Source: a bacterium (GTDB lineage Bacteria > Bacteroidota > Ignavibacteria > Kapaibacteriales > UBA7675). From it: DNA of 64,000 nucleotides. Below, one piece after another: positions 49,875 to 59,794 of the stretch. The notes beneath the pieces are model-generated. The model worked only from the letters and a program-made list of their open reading frames with translations. It did no database searches and was not told where the DNA came from. The stretch is from positions 1 to 64,000 of the forward strand of contig JAUIKM010000025.1 of NCBI GenBank assembly GCA_030430495.1. The letters are read 5' to 3'. The position numbers were made by a program, and so were the translations under genes. The first letter of the stretch is position 1. Each line of letters opens with the position of its first letter.

Positions 49875-51110
49875 CTGCGCAGCATTTATGGACTGTGTTT
49901 AACTGTCTGTTTTTTCAATTTGTTTGTCTGTACAGCAACATCTCAGGTGCGTTATTTGCGGAACCCTGGCAACTTCTTTGTCGGGCAGGTAGGATTTCAC
50001 CAGGATTTTATAAGTCGCAACACAGAATTGGCTCGTATCCTGAACAGAGATGCCGATGGATTGCGATCCAGTTTTTCCGGTCACTTTGAATTCGGTCATC
50101 TGCGGCCACATAATACTCGTCACATAGCGTTGTCATTCATAGCGGCGGCAGATGTGTACGCTGAGCGATTGCCGGGCGGGGGGATTGTTGTCGGTGAGCA
50201 GCTACCGAATGACATAGAAGCGAAAGACTTGAGTTGGAGTAATGTCGCATTGGATCGCCCCGGAAACTCGTTTGTCAACGTGCGACTTTCAGAGCTTCAG
50301 ATCGAGTATGAGTTTCGATCGGGATTGCAGATTGCTGCGGGACGTTTCAATTACTCACGTCGGAATGTTTCGCTTTGGAACCTGGCCAACTTGCAGCAAA
50401 AACGACTTGCGAACCGCCGCGGGTATGGCCATGACCGCGGCCCAACTTTTGATGGAGCCGTACTTTCATTGCTTCTGACAAATTCAAGTTTTGTGGAAGT
50501 AGCGACTCTGTACGATCGCGATGCCGGTTGGGGAGTGGATGCCGTATATGGTCTTTTGGATTCTCCTCTTCTCCTTCTGGGTGGAGCAGGTGCAGGTCGC
50601 GATGGTTATAACGTCCGCGTTCAGGCGGATATCACGCCCGACAGTGCATCAGTCACATATCACGTCCACTACCGCATTGAAAAACACGAAGCCGAAAACT
50701 TTGCACGCAGTTTTGTTTCGGCGGGAATAACGAGTGTTGCTCTCGGTCCACGAATACGACTGGAGTATCTGTTTAACGGCGATGGCGCGGTCGATCGTTC
50801 GGCCTACAATCTACCCGCCCTGCTCAATGGCAGTCACTCGTTTTTGGATCGCCACTACCTGGCTGTTGCAGTCGAGCAGGATTCTCTTGCCGGTCCCTTT
50901 TCAGCCGATGTGTCGGGTCTGCTCAACCTGCGCGACTTCAGCAGCCGGATCAATGCCGCGGTACGCCTTGCTCTGGATGACGGCCGTGAGTTCGGGCTGG
51001 CCCTCGAAACACAATTGACATTCGGCGACACGCTGGACGACTTCTGGTACTATCCCGACTGGGCAGGACTATCCTTCAACTGGAATCACATGAATTTCCC
51101 CCGTTTTTAG
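49875..51110 (+). CDS. Putative outer-membrane/porin-like beta-barrel protein; start codon uncertain
   Basis: Signal-peptide-like LRSIYGLCLTVCFFNLFVCTATSQ then alternating beta pattern (LQIEYEFRSGLQIAAGRFNYSRRNVSLW...); no ATG in frame after the preceding stop. Confidence 0.65.
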   Translation: MRSIYGLCLTVCFFNLFVCTATSQVRYLRNPGNFFVGQVGFHQDFISRNTELARILNRDADGLRSSFSGHFEFGHLRPHNTRHIALSFIAAADVYAERLPGGGIVVGEQLPNDIEAKDLSWSNVALDRPGNSFVNVRLSELQIEYEFRSGLQIAAGRFNYSRRNVSLWNLANLQQKRLANRRGYGHDRGPTFDGAVLSLLLTNSSFVEVATLYDRDAGWGVDAVYGLLDSPLLLLGGAGAGRDGYNVRVQADITPDSASVTYHVHYRIEKHEAENFARSFVSAGITSVALGPRIRLEYLFNGDGAVDRSAYNLPALLNGSHSFLDRHYLAVAVEQDSLAGPFSADVSGLLNLRDFSSRINAAVRLALDDGREFGLALETQLTFGDTLDDFWYYPDWAGLSFNWNHMNFPRF

Positions 51111-51212
51111 GCTTCAATGCCGAATTTTTGCATTTTCCGACGATCATTGTTCAAATTCGTTTGACCTTGAAGTGTTGCGGACACCGGACGTCCGGTCAGG
51201 AGAGCGCTTTCG

Positions 51213-52616
51213 ATGAATGTGGTTTTGCTCGGCGTACTGGCCTACGTCCTGCTGCAGCTTGTCTTTGGCTTTTGGGTGTCGCGACGCGTCAAGACCGAGA
51301 GCGATTACCTGCTGGCGGGCCGCAAACTGGGTTATCCGCTGGCGATCTTCTCCATCTTTGGAACCTGGTTCGGCGCAGAAACCTGCATCGGCACGGCGGG
51401 CGTAGCCTATGACGAAGGTCTGGCGGGCGTCACCGCCGATCCATTCGGCTACAGCCTCTGCCTGATCCTGATGGGCCTTTTGCTGGCTGTTCCGTTCTGG
51501 AAACGCGGCATAACCACCATTGCCGACCTTGTGCGGCAGCGCTTTTCCATCCGTGCCGAACGCCTTGCCGCTCTGATTATCGCTCCCACCTCCATTATCT
51601 GGGCCGGCGCGCAAATTCGCGCCTTTGGTCAGGTGCTCTCCTCCGTTTCCGACCTGACTCTTACGGCCGCCATACTCATAGCGACGACCGTAGTAATTGT
51701 CTATACCGTCAGCGGCGGTTTGCTGGCCGACGCCATGACCGACTTTCTGCAAGGCGGCGTGCTCATTATCGGTCTGGTCGTCCTGGCTATTGTCATTGTC
51801 GCCGATGTCGGCGGCGTTTCATCTCTTCTGGCGGTGATCGAACCGACGCAACTGGAGTGGGTCAGCCGCGAAACCTGGCAAAGCGATTGGGCCTTCCTCA
51901 GCATAGTAGAATCCTGGGCGGTGCCCATATGCGGTTCGCTGGTGGCGCAGGAACTGGTGTCGCGCGTGGTGGCGTCGCGCTCGCCGCAGGTGGCCAAACG
52001 CTCCAGCCTCTTTGCCGGCGGCATGTATTTGTTTGTTGGTCTGATTCCCCTGACGCTTGGTCTGGCCGGTCCGGCGCTTTTGCCCGGCCTGGAACACTCC
52101 GAACAGATTCTGCCGCGTCTGGCCGGCGAACATCTGCCGACGCTTCTCTACATCGTTTTTGCCGGCGCCCTGGTTTCCGCCATTCTCTCCACCGTCGACA
52201 GCGCCCTGCTCGCGGCGACGGCCCTGATCTCACACAACGTTGTCATTCCCTTCCGCCCGCGGATGAGCGAGGCCTCCAAGGTGCGCATCGAACGCTGGGG
52301 CGTTGCCGTTTTCGGAGTTTGTGCGCTGTTGCTGGCGCTGGGCTCGGAGGGCATTTACAGCCTGGTTGAGGAGGCCTCGGCTTTCGGCAGCTCGGGTGTG
52401 CTGGTCGTGATTCTGTTTGCACTGTTTACCCGCCTGGGCCGCGAGGGCAGCGCGATAGCTACGCTCGTCACCGGCATTGTCAGTTATGGACTGGCCGAAT
52501 ACATTTTCCACCTGCCTTACAGTTATACTTTCTCGCTGGCCGCATCGGTCGTGGTTTATCTCTTGTTTGCCTGGGTACAGCGCTTGCAGCCCATGCCCGC
52601 CGCCGCACTGGAGTAG
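51213..52616 (+). CDS. Sodium:solute symporter (SSF) family transporter
   Basis: SDYLLAGRKLGYPLAIFSIFGTWFGAETCIGTAGVAYDEGLAG, TVSGGLLADAMTDFLQGGVLIIGL, LSTVDSALLAATALISHNV. Confidence 0.93.
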   Translation: MNVVLLGVLAYVLLQLVFGFWVSRRVKTESDYLLAGRKLGYPLAIFSIFGTWFGAETCIGTAGVAYDEGLAGVTADPFGYSLCLILMGLLLAVPFWKRGITTIADLVRQRFSIRAERLAALIIAPTSIIWAGAQIRAFGQVLSSVSDLTLTAAILIATTVVIVYTVSGGLLADAMTDFLQGGVLIIGLVVLAIVIVADVGGVSSLLAVIEPTQLEWVSRETWQSDWAFLSIVESWAVPICGSLVAQELVSRVVASRSPQVAKRSSLFAGGMYLFVGLIPLTLGLAGPALLPGLEHSEQILPRLAGEHLPTLLYIVFAGALVSAILSTVDSALLAATALISHNVVIPFRPRMSEASKVRIERWGVAVFGVCALLLALGSEGIYSLVEEASAFGSSGVLVVILFALFTRLGREGSAIATLVTGIVSYGLAEYIFHLPYSYTFSLAASVVVYLLFAWVQRLQPMPAAALE

Positions 52617-53418
52617 GCGAAGTACTTTCCCACGACACTTTTCCACGTTTTTCGCCGCGTTTAAGGGTGAAAAGCGCCCGTTCAGTCTTTTCCGCTTGAT
52701 CCGTTGCCTGAGTTGCCGCATGTTGCCTGTGTCGAATCTTCCGGAGGTTTGACCGCGCCATGCCCTGACGTCGGCGCAGCGGCTGTACAATGCGGTCGTT
52801 GCGCCTGGAACCCGAAGAAGGTGAATTTGCCGGGACAGGGAAGGGGCTGTTTTGACTCGCGGTTGTTTAACTGGATTTGTCGCTGTTGGATTTTGTGGCT
52901 GTTTTGACCTGGCGACTCGGTACTCGTCGGGCGGTGAGATCTGCAACTGTTTAACTGCGTGGTCTGTAGTTGCTGCTTTCCCGGGACTCGCGCGATTGGA
53001 GCTCGTTTTGCACCTTGGACTCGCGTGGATGGCTTAATATCTTTCAACCGACTTTAAACTTCGCGCTCGATTACTTGTGGCTGCTTACTTCTGCAACTGC
53101 CGCAGATCGCTTTGAGCCGCCTCCGGCGTCTCAGGCTCCTTGATTTTCTTGCTGGTCTTCGGGTTCGAAGTCTCGAGCCTCCGCGTTTTTACGTCTTTTT
53201 GTCTTCAAGCCCCAAACCACCGAGCTGCAAGTCTGTCTCCAAACGCGTCAACTTTCCGGCGCGACGTCCGCCGCAGGGCCCGCGGCTCCAAACGCCGTGA
53301 CAAACAAAAGGAACAAACAAGCCGCCCGGCATTCGTGCCGGAGGCGAAGTGCTCTGCTCAGAAAATGCTTCGGATACAGACCACCGTTGACTGCCTGAAC
53401 ACGCCCGTCCGGCCAAAC

Positions 53419-55830
53419 TCAGTAGCGGTACAGCACCAGCCGCGCCCAGCGCAAAGGATGCGCCAGACGTTCCTGATCGATGAATTTCCGGCGCAGACTC
53501 TGAAGTCCGACGGCTGTACCCGAAGGACGTTCCGCCGCGTGTGCAAACGCCTGCAGAAACTCAAACGAAAACGAGGTGGATGCGGTCCACAGCGAAAAAG
53601 CCGTGTATCCGTGCTCGCGCGTGCAGGTATTGCTCAGCATCGCCGCCGCCGAGACTGCGTCCACCAGCTCGCCGTTGCGCAGGTCGCAGTAGGGCAGAAC
53701 CAAAATGTCCGCGGCGGGGGAGTGTCGGGAAAATTGACAGAGAGGCAGGAATCCGCTGCTGTCGCTGTTGTCGGGAGCCACAAGCAGGCCCGAATATTCG
53801 GGAGCGCCGGGGCAGTAATTCAGATGGGTCAGCCAGGCGGCAAGAGAAACGCTCTTGTCCTGCTGTTGTGCAAGCTGTTCGCGGCTCGCGTCGCAGTTGA
53901 TGAACTCGGAGAAGTCTGTGTCATCTTCCTCCAGCTGGTCGCGCAGCGCTTGGAGCTCGCGCTCCGTGTAGCGCAGCGGATAAATCTCTCCGGCCGAATT
54001 GAACATGTGCAGACGGGCGTGTTTGCCGAATTTCGCCGTCAACTGCTGCCGGCGCGCCTCGGCAGAAATTCCATCGCAGTCGGTCGGCTCTTCGATCAGA
54101 GGGGCGGCCAGCATCGCGCCGCCGCGCCCGTCGCCGGCCTGTTCTTCCCGCATCAGATCTGCCGCGCAATACGCGTATTCCACGCTGAGGTGCCGCGACG
54201 TGTAGTCGTAGCGCGTGAAATCACCCGGTTTGCCGCGTCGTACGTCAGCCCGCGCCGCCAGGGCCTCAAACGGAATCGAAAAAAGCGTTGAATCGGGCGA
54301 AACCACCAGATGCCGCATGAACGTGTTTTCGGCCCGCAGGTGCTGGGCCAGCAGCGACTGAAACAGGAATCGCAGTGCGTCGGGCAGATCGTCCGAGCGG
54401 CCGGTGCGCATCGATTCGTAGGCCGTGAGGATGTTGTCCCTCAGCTTCTGCGTCACGCGGCTGCGGTGCAGCGAGAACTCGCCCCGGAAAAATCGCGCGG
54501 TATAGAGCTGCTGCTCGCAGATGCTGTAGTGCAGAAAAAGCGTGCTGTCGGCCAGGGACTTTAAAACAGCGCTAATTGAAGGGGGTGTTTTCCGGGAGAA
54601 AATTCTGGCGTACCGCGGCGACTGCTGCAGTTCGTCCTGCGCCCGGTCCCATTTTTGTTGCAGGTCGGCATCGATAGTGCCGTTGGGGGAACCAAATGCC
54701 GCCCGGCTGACCTCGACAGCGCTTTTCTGCCATGTTTGTACCGCCTGGGCGAGCAGCCGCTGCTCCGAGAGCGGCATGGTCAACATCGCTCCGCGCCAGA
54801 AGTTGAATTGCTTGCGCAGTTCCGCAATCCGGAAGACCTCGTGTGCGTGCTCCTCCAAACCCGTTTCCTGAAAAGCCATGTAAGAAGCGCCCAGAGCGCG
54901 CACAAACAGAATATTGCCCAGTTCCTGCAGCAGTGGAAACAGGGCCGTGCCGTGAACGCTGCGGCGCAGGTCCTCAAAGTGCGTCAGGGCGCGGCGGTAC
55001 AGGTGATCGGCGCGCAGCAAATTGCGGACGTCATGGGTTTCGCGGTAAAACAGGGACAGGTGCAGCTCCGCTTCCAGGCAGAGCGCTTCGGTGTACTGAA
55101 GACGATCCGCCGGATGTGACGGAAGCGGCTTTTTGTCCGACGCGGGCGTCGGCTCAAGCAGGTCGCGCGGGTTTTCAATGCTGTCCGTGCGGAACCAGGC
55201 GGTTACCTGACGCAGGTGACCCAGCGCGGCGTCATGCGCTTTCAGCTCCAGTTCCTGCTTGGCGGCCAGCAGATGCAGACGTCGTTTTTCGTACGTGACG
55301 GAGCGGTCGTCGGCGCTCAGCCGCAGCATAGTGTTGAACTGTTTGCGGGCTTCTTCGGGTTTGCCGGCATCGCGATACAACACGGCGCGCGCCAGCGAAA
55401 CAGTATTGTACGCCTCGTCGTTTTGCCCGGCCGGCCAGGCGGCAAGTCGTTTGTCCAGAATGTCCGCGGCGCGGCTGGATTCACCCAGCCAGGCGGCCAT
55501 GCCGGTGTACAAAAGGTCCGTTTTCCAGTCGGTTTCGATGTTTTGAGCGGAGTGTTGCGACAGGAGCTCGTGCGCCTCGGCGCGCCTGTCGGCCGCCGCC
55601 AGTTCCGGCAGTTTGTCTGCGTCCTTCGCCGTGTTGTTTACCTGCCTCGCAGCCGTTTCGACGATCAGCGATGGCGGCGTGTAGTCGAACACCGTGCGGT
55701 AGGACTGGACGTAGATCAGGTCCATCTGCGCTCCGGCGGGCCGGACGAATGCAAACTGCAGGACAAACAAAAAGGCAAGGGCCGCCGGCAGGCGATGCAA
55801 GATCATACGAGGCAGATTCATTTGCGTGAA
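53419..55830 (-). CDS. Exported TPR-CHAT domain protein (caspase-like fold)
   Basis: N-terminal signal peptide MILHRLPAALAFLFVLQFAFVRPAGAQ; helical repeats; C-term MRHLVVSPDSTLFSIPFEALAAR, AAWLTHLNYCPGAPEYSGLLVAPDN, ADILVLPYCDLRNGELVDAVSAAAMLSNTCTREHGYTAFSLWTAS. Exact start among several Met codons uncertain (ORF to 55851). Confidence 0.8.
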   Translation of the reverse strand, partial: FTQMNLPRMILHRLPAALAFLFVLQFAFVRPAGAQMDLIYVQSYRTVFDYTPPSLIVETAARQVNNTAKDADKLPELAAADRRAEAHELLSQHSAQNIETDWKTDLLYTGMAAWLGESSRAADILDKRLAAWPAGQNDEAYNTVSLARAVLYRDAGKPEEARKQFNTMLRLSADDRSVTYEKRRLHLLAAKQELELKAHDAALGHLRQVTAWFRTDSIENPRDLLEPTPASDKKPLPSHPADRLQYTEALCLEAELHLSLFYRETHDVRNLLRADHLYRRALTHFEDLRRSVHGTALFPLLQELGNILFVRALGASYMAFQETGLEEHAHEVFRIAELRKQFNFWRGAMLTMPLSEQRLLAQAVQTWQKSAVEVSRAAFGSPNGTIDADLQQKWDRAQDELQQSPRYARIFSRKTPPSISAVLKSLADSTLFLHYSICEQQLYTARFFRGEFSLHRSRVTQKLRDNILTAYESMRTGRSDDLPDALRFLFQSLLAQHLRAENTFMRHLVVSPDSTLFSIPFEALAARADVRRGKPGDFTRYDYTSRHLSVEYAYCAADLMREEQAGDGRGGAMLAAPLIEEPTDCDGISAEARRQQLTAKFGKHARLHMFNSAGEIYPLRYTERELQALRDQLEEDDTDFSEFINCDASREQLAQQQDKSVSLAAWLTHLNYCPGAPEYSGLLVAPDNSDSSGFLPLCQFSRHSPAADILVLPYCDLRNGELVDAVSAAAMLSNTCTREHGYTAFSLWTASTSFSFEFLQAFAHAAERPSGTAVGLQSLRRKFIDQERLAHPLRWARLVLYRY

Positions 55831-55858
55831 ATACCCGGAAAATATGCTCAATGAAAGG

Positions 55859-57406
55859 TCAGCCTACGCCTTCGGACGTGCGAAGTTCCTTCAATCGCTT
55901 CATGACCATGCTCCAGAGCACCTCGTAGGGAATCACTTCCGTGACCTCCAGGACCGGATCAAAATCGGCCGAACGGTCGGCAAGGCGCTCCAGATGTTTG
56001 GCTGTTTTTGTGCGGGTCAGATCGGGATCAAAGTCCTGATCGATCATGATTTTAAGCATCTTGAGGAAGGTATTCGTCCGTGCGTAACCGGCCTTGCGCA
56101 GGTAACGACTGCTGTACTGGCGCAATGTCTCGGCCCGGTCCAGAATGCTGAGGAAGTCGCCCTGTTCGAGTTGAAACAGGATGTGTACGATCAGAATGGG
56201 CACGTAAAAGCCGCTTTTATCGCGATTGAAGATCGGGACTTCGTTCAGGAATTTGTAGACGTTGAAGCGCCGCTCAAATGTCGTCGCTTTTTCCGGCGGC
56301 GCTTCGGCGCCCGTGTGGCTAAGGACGTAGCGCAGGAAGGCTTCGAGGATGCGCCAGCGCTCAAGCGTCTGCGCCGTTGTGTATTCAAAGCGCTTGCTGT
56401 TGGTTACCGTAACAAAGATTTCCGCGGCCAGCGAGTAGTTGCCCGTGTGCATGCAGAGCAGGAAATGGAGTTCGTTTATGTTGTACCAGCCGGGCTCGCG
56501 GCCTGAAAACAGTTCCTCCAGCGCTTTGTGCGCAAGTTCCCGTCCGTTTTCAAAGTCCCGCAAAAAAGTATAGCCGTTGAGTTTGATAATCGCGATCTCG
56601 CGTTGCCGCGCCAGGTTGCTGAAGTGCGGATGTTCCAGATAGTATTCATTGATGCGATCGCAGTATTCCAGCGTGCGGCTGTAGTCGCGCGCAATCTGGC
56701 TCTGCAGGATCTGCATGCGGAAGTAGGTCTGGTTCAGGCTGCGCGTGTTGTGTTTGTCGCGCAGAGCGCCGATGCGCGCCGTGTGTTTGCGCGCTTTTGC
56801 AAGCATGTCGGACTTATACGAGCGCGAGCGTGCAAATTCGATGGCCAGTTCGGACCACAGCGTTTCCGCCTGCGTTTCGGCGTTGAGATTTTCGAGGTGC
56901 AGCCGCACGGTTTTGGCGGCTTTCTGGAAGGACGGGCGGTGGCCTGTCACGGCGGACTGGCGCTGCGTCATCAGCGCGCATTCCAGTGCGAGCTCGGTCA
57001 GGTGGTATTTCTCCGACTTGCGCATCGAGCGTTTGACAAGGTCCATGCCGGTTGAGCGCGCTCCGAACACCAACAGCAGACGGGCGCATATGAGGTTCTT
57101 TTTGCAGTGGAGCGTTACCTGCATCAGCTCGCCCAGTTCGTACTGGCGCGGTTCGATGTTCACGAGCGCCGTGAGCAGCACTTCGCGCAGACGCGATTTC
57201 AACGTGGTAAAGCGCACATCGCCGGCCTTGCTGCCATAGAGAGCCCCGGCGGCGTCATCGTCGTCGTTGAATTCGCCGGACACCACGCCGTCAAAAAAGC
57301 GCTCGTAATAGGTGTCGTTGGATTGGCGTGCACCGCGCGGGAATATCCTGGATCGCCTGATGCCTAGAGATGTAAGGATTTTAGCTATTTCCGCGATCGA
57401 TTTCAT
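55859..57406 (-). CDS. Helical-repeat (TPR-like) protein, predicted cytosolic; immediately upstream of the CHAT gene
   Basis: 515-aa alpha-helical repeat protein; SRYLRKAGYARTNTFLKMLKIMIDQ motif shared in form with the 22724-24370 protein; ends 8 bp before ORF 53419-55851 begins. Confidence 0.75.
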   Translation of the reverse strand: MKSIAEIAKILTSLGIRRSRIFPRGARQSNDTYYERFFDGVVSGEFNDDDDAAGALYGSKAGDVRFTTLKSRLREVLLTALVNIEPRQYELGELMQVTLHCKKNLICARLLLVFGARSTGMDLVKRSMRKSEKYHLTELALECALMTQRQSAVTGHRPSFQKAAKTVRLHLENLNAETQAETLWSELAIEFARSRSYKSDMLAKARKHTARIGALRDKHNTRSLNQTYFRMQILQSQIARDYSRTLEYCDRINEYYLEHPHFSNLARQREIAIIKLNGYTFLRDFENGRELAHKALEELFSGREPGWYNINELHFLLCMHTGNYSLAAEIFVTVTNSKRFEYTTAQTLERWRILEAFLRYVLSHTGAEAPPEKATTFERRFNVYKFLNEVPIFNRDKSGFYVPILIVHILFQLEQGDFLSILDRAETLRQYSSRYLRKAGYARTNTFLKMLKIMIDQDFDPDLTRTKTAKHLERLADRSADFDPVLEVTEVIPYEVLWSMVMKRLKELRTSEGVG

Positions 57407-57873
57407 CTGACTTTGCCGAATCTGGCACTTAATGCCTGATTTTTGCGGTAATCAATGGTGCGGCACCCAGGAAAACCATGTAAAAATTGAAGTCTTTTTG
57501 ATACTGAACTTGCGCGCATTATAGCATACTTTGCGGTTAGAAACAATGAAAAACACGCCAATCGGGCAAATCAGCGCGGATTTGACCGATACAGAGTCGG
57601 CAACATACGGGATAGCGCGCTGGAGTCGAGAAACCTTCATTTTTTTTCAGCTTACAATGTGATTCTGATGCTGTTTTCCGAACGCTTTTTACACTGAATA
57701 ACGGCTGTAGGGGCGTTAGTTCCTTGAAAACTTGAAATTGAGCGTATTTATAGCGGGCCCAAACCGATGTAAGATTTTGCGCTGATTTGATACGCTTTGG
57801 GCCGGATGGGCTGGTTACATTCGCATCGTGTTTATCGTGCCTGTATAACCAACTCTTCTATCTGAGGTTTGAA

Positions 57874-58086
57874 ATGGAACCGATTATTCTGGCAATCATG
57901 CTCTATCTGTCGTATATCGTTAGCCCCGGTCAATACTACCAACACGAAATCGATGCCATCTATGATGCAAACGAAGTGACGATCCAGGCGGTACAAGCCG
58001 ACCCGGTGCAGATGCAGGTAGTGGAAGCTGACTTTTTGCCGCAAACTGAATATGTGCTCGTCGATGAATTCCTGATCGCCGAATAA
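57874..58086 (+). CDS. Small hypothetical protein (about 70 aa) with N-terminal hydrophobic segment
   Basis: MEPIILAIMLYLSYIVSPGQYYQHEIDAIYDANEVTIQAVQADPVQMQVVEADFLPQTEYVLVDEFLIAE; followed by a stem-loop. Confidence 0.45.
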   Translation: MEPIILAIMLYLSYIVSPGQYYQHEIDAIYDANEVTIQAVQADPVQMQVVEADFLPQTEYVLVDEFLIAE

Positions 58087-58149
58087 AGCAGTGAAAACTG
58101 CTCGGAGCGAGAATCAGATCAAAATCGACACAACCGACATTCGGCACAG

Positions 58150-58196
58150 AATAATACCAGTCCAGAACGGCACAGTTCTTTCTGGGCTGGTTATTG
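58150..58196 (+). terminator. Stem-loop after the small ORF
   Basis: AATAATACCAGTCCAGAA...TTCTTTCTGGGCTGGTTATTG. Confidence 0.6.
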
Positions 58197-58274
58197 CTCA
58201 AAATCAGGTCGAACGCCCAGGAAAAATTGGAAGCGGGTTTGGAAAGCTCAACCCTGCTGACTGAGAGAAAACAA

Positions 58275-58353
58275 AGCTGAAAAAGTAACCGGGCCTGGAG
58301 TCTTGCGACTTGGCAGTGTTATAACCAGGCCCGGGGCAGTTTTACTTTCAGCT
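58275..58353. other. Long imperfect inverted repeat
   Basis: AGCTGAAAAAGTAACCGGGCCTGG ... CCAGGCCCGGGGCAGTTTTACTTTCAGCT. Confidence 0.85.
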
Positions 58354-59794
58354 ATAAGTTCGACTAAGTGCCAGAATACGACTGTGATAGGGGCGCCTAC
58401 GTGGATTACCACGTATTATACAAGGGGACGGTTGAATTGCGTAGGCGTTCTATCAATTTTTTTGACAAGAAAAAAATAGAAACGGTACGCTCCGTACGCC
58501 GACTTGGATAGTGCTATCTGTAACCTGAAATAAGGTGCGGAACCTGTTCAGTGTTGAATTGTACGAAACGTACCGTAACTGAAATTTTCGCGTTGGAGCT
58601 GCAAAAGAGCAGCTTCCGAAAATAGTGCCAAAATACGACTTGGATAGTGCTGTCTGACGCCAGTCACTACTGCGCCTAATGCCACCGGGCACATAGCGGA
58701 GGACAGACTATCTTTTTTTGTTTCGTCTTTTGACGGCGGGAAAATATTCATTATCCCTGAACTTTGAAAAAGAAATTTCAACACAATTTGCTTTTTTCAT
58801 TCTTTTCCCCCGACTTTTCCTCTCTGATCTCCCTCCCGGACAATTTTTTTCATCAATCTATCGCTACTGAATGTTACTGCATGCCTGTTTTGCGCATGTT
58901 TTTAGGGCTGTCACATTTAATATGGCACAGTTCTGGCGTCATTTGTAGCTGAAAACCCCAATAATTCCGCGCCATTACGAAACGGAATGATGTCTGTCCC
59001 GTGGTGAAATTAATGAATGATGGTGAAAATAGCTCTTCTGAAATCCGTTGAAATCGCCGGAAAATCACGGGAATCAAGGGTTTTGTGAAGTAGTTCGGCG
59101 TGGCCGTGTTCCGATTCGTAACATCCCATTTTTTGGGCCGCATGGAAGCGGTGCAAAACTTGCGGTTGCCGCTGATCACCAAAAGACACACCTCCCAGCC
59201 GGATAGCCCGGGTGTTACCATCAGGCTGAAAGTGCTTGCAGTAGATTCGATTAAAATGCGTTTATTTGTCACATGGTAAACTCGTGGGACGGAACACTGC
59301 CGCTCCGACCGCGAAACCGCCCGTGCAGATGATAGTGAAGGCGCAAGTCGGCAGTCAGGTTTCCAGGTGTGATTGCAAGGGCAATTTCTGAACCATTTGC
59401 CGGCAATGCAGAGATGATACGAGTTCTGAAATGTCTGGAAAAGAAACGCGCCGACAAACATTTCAATGTCACATTTGTAATAAGGTCAGGCAAAAATCGG
59501 TACGCCGTACTTTTAGCAAACTATGCATAAATCAACGGCGTCTCAGTAAGTGTGTTTGCTCCTGATGGCGGTGCGTCAATGAAAATTGGCGTGCCGCTTC
59601 TTTATCGCCTGAACTTCACCGCAACTTTCGCCTCCGCTTTCCATACCTTCAGGCCTGTCTTTTTTTGTACTTTTGCACCTGATCTGCACCCGTTTCAGAC
59701 CGGTGTAACCGTGCGCGCCGTCGGCGATTGGAACGCCGCCGCCGGAATCGCAGCGCACGCGAATCATCTCATCAACTACAGGTGAAGCGTTCGC

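Noticed and set aside
53419-57406. Type III-E (Craspase) CRISPR effector locus
   Set aside because: The CHAT protein has a signal peptide, there is no gRAMP/Cas7-11 or CRISPR array nearby, and the partner is a generic helical-repeat protein.
58874-59461. 195-aa minus-strand ORF as a real gene
   Set aside because: No recognisable motif, unusual residue composition, located in an A/T-rich hairpin-dense stretch; support too weak to call.
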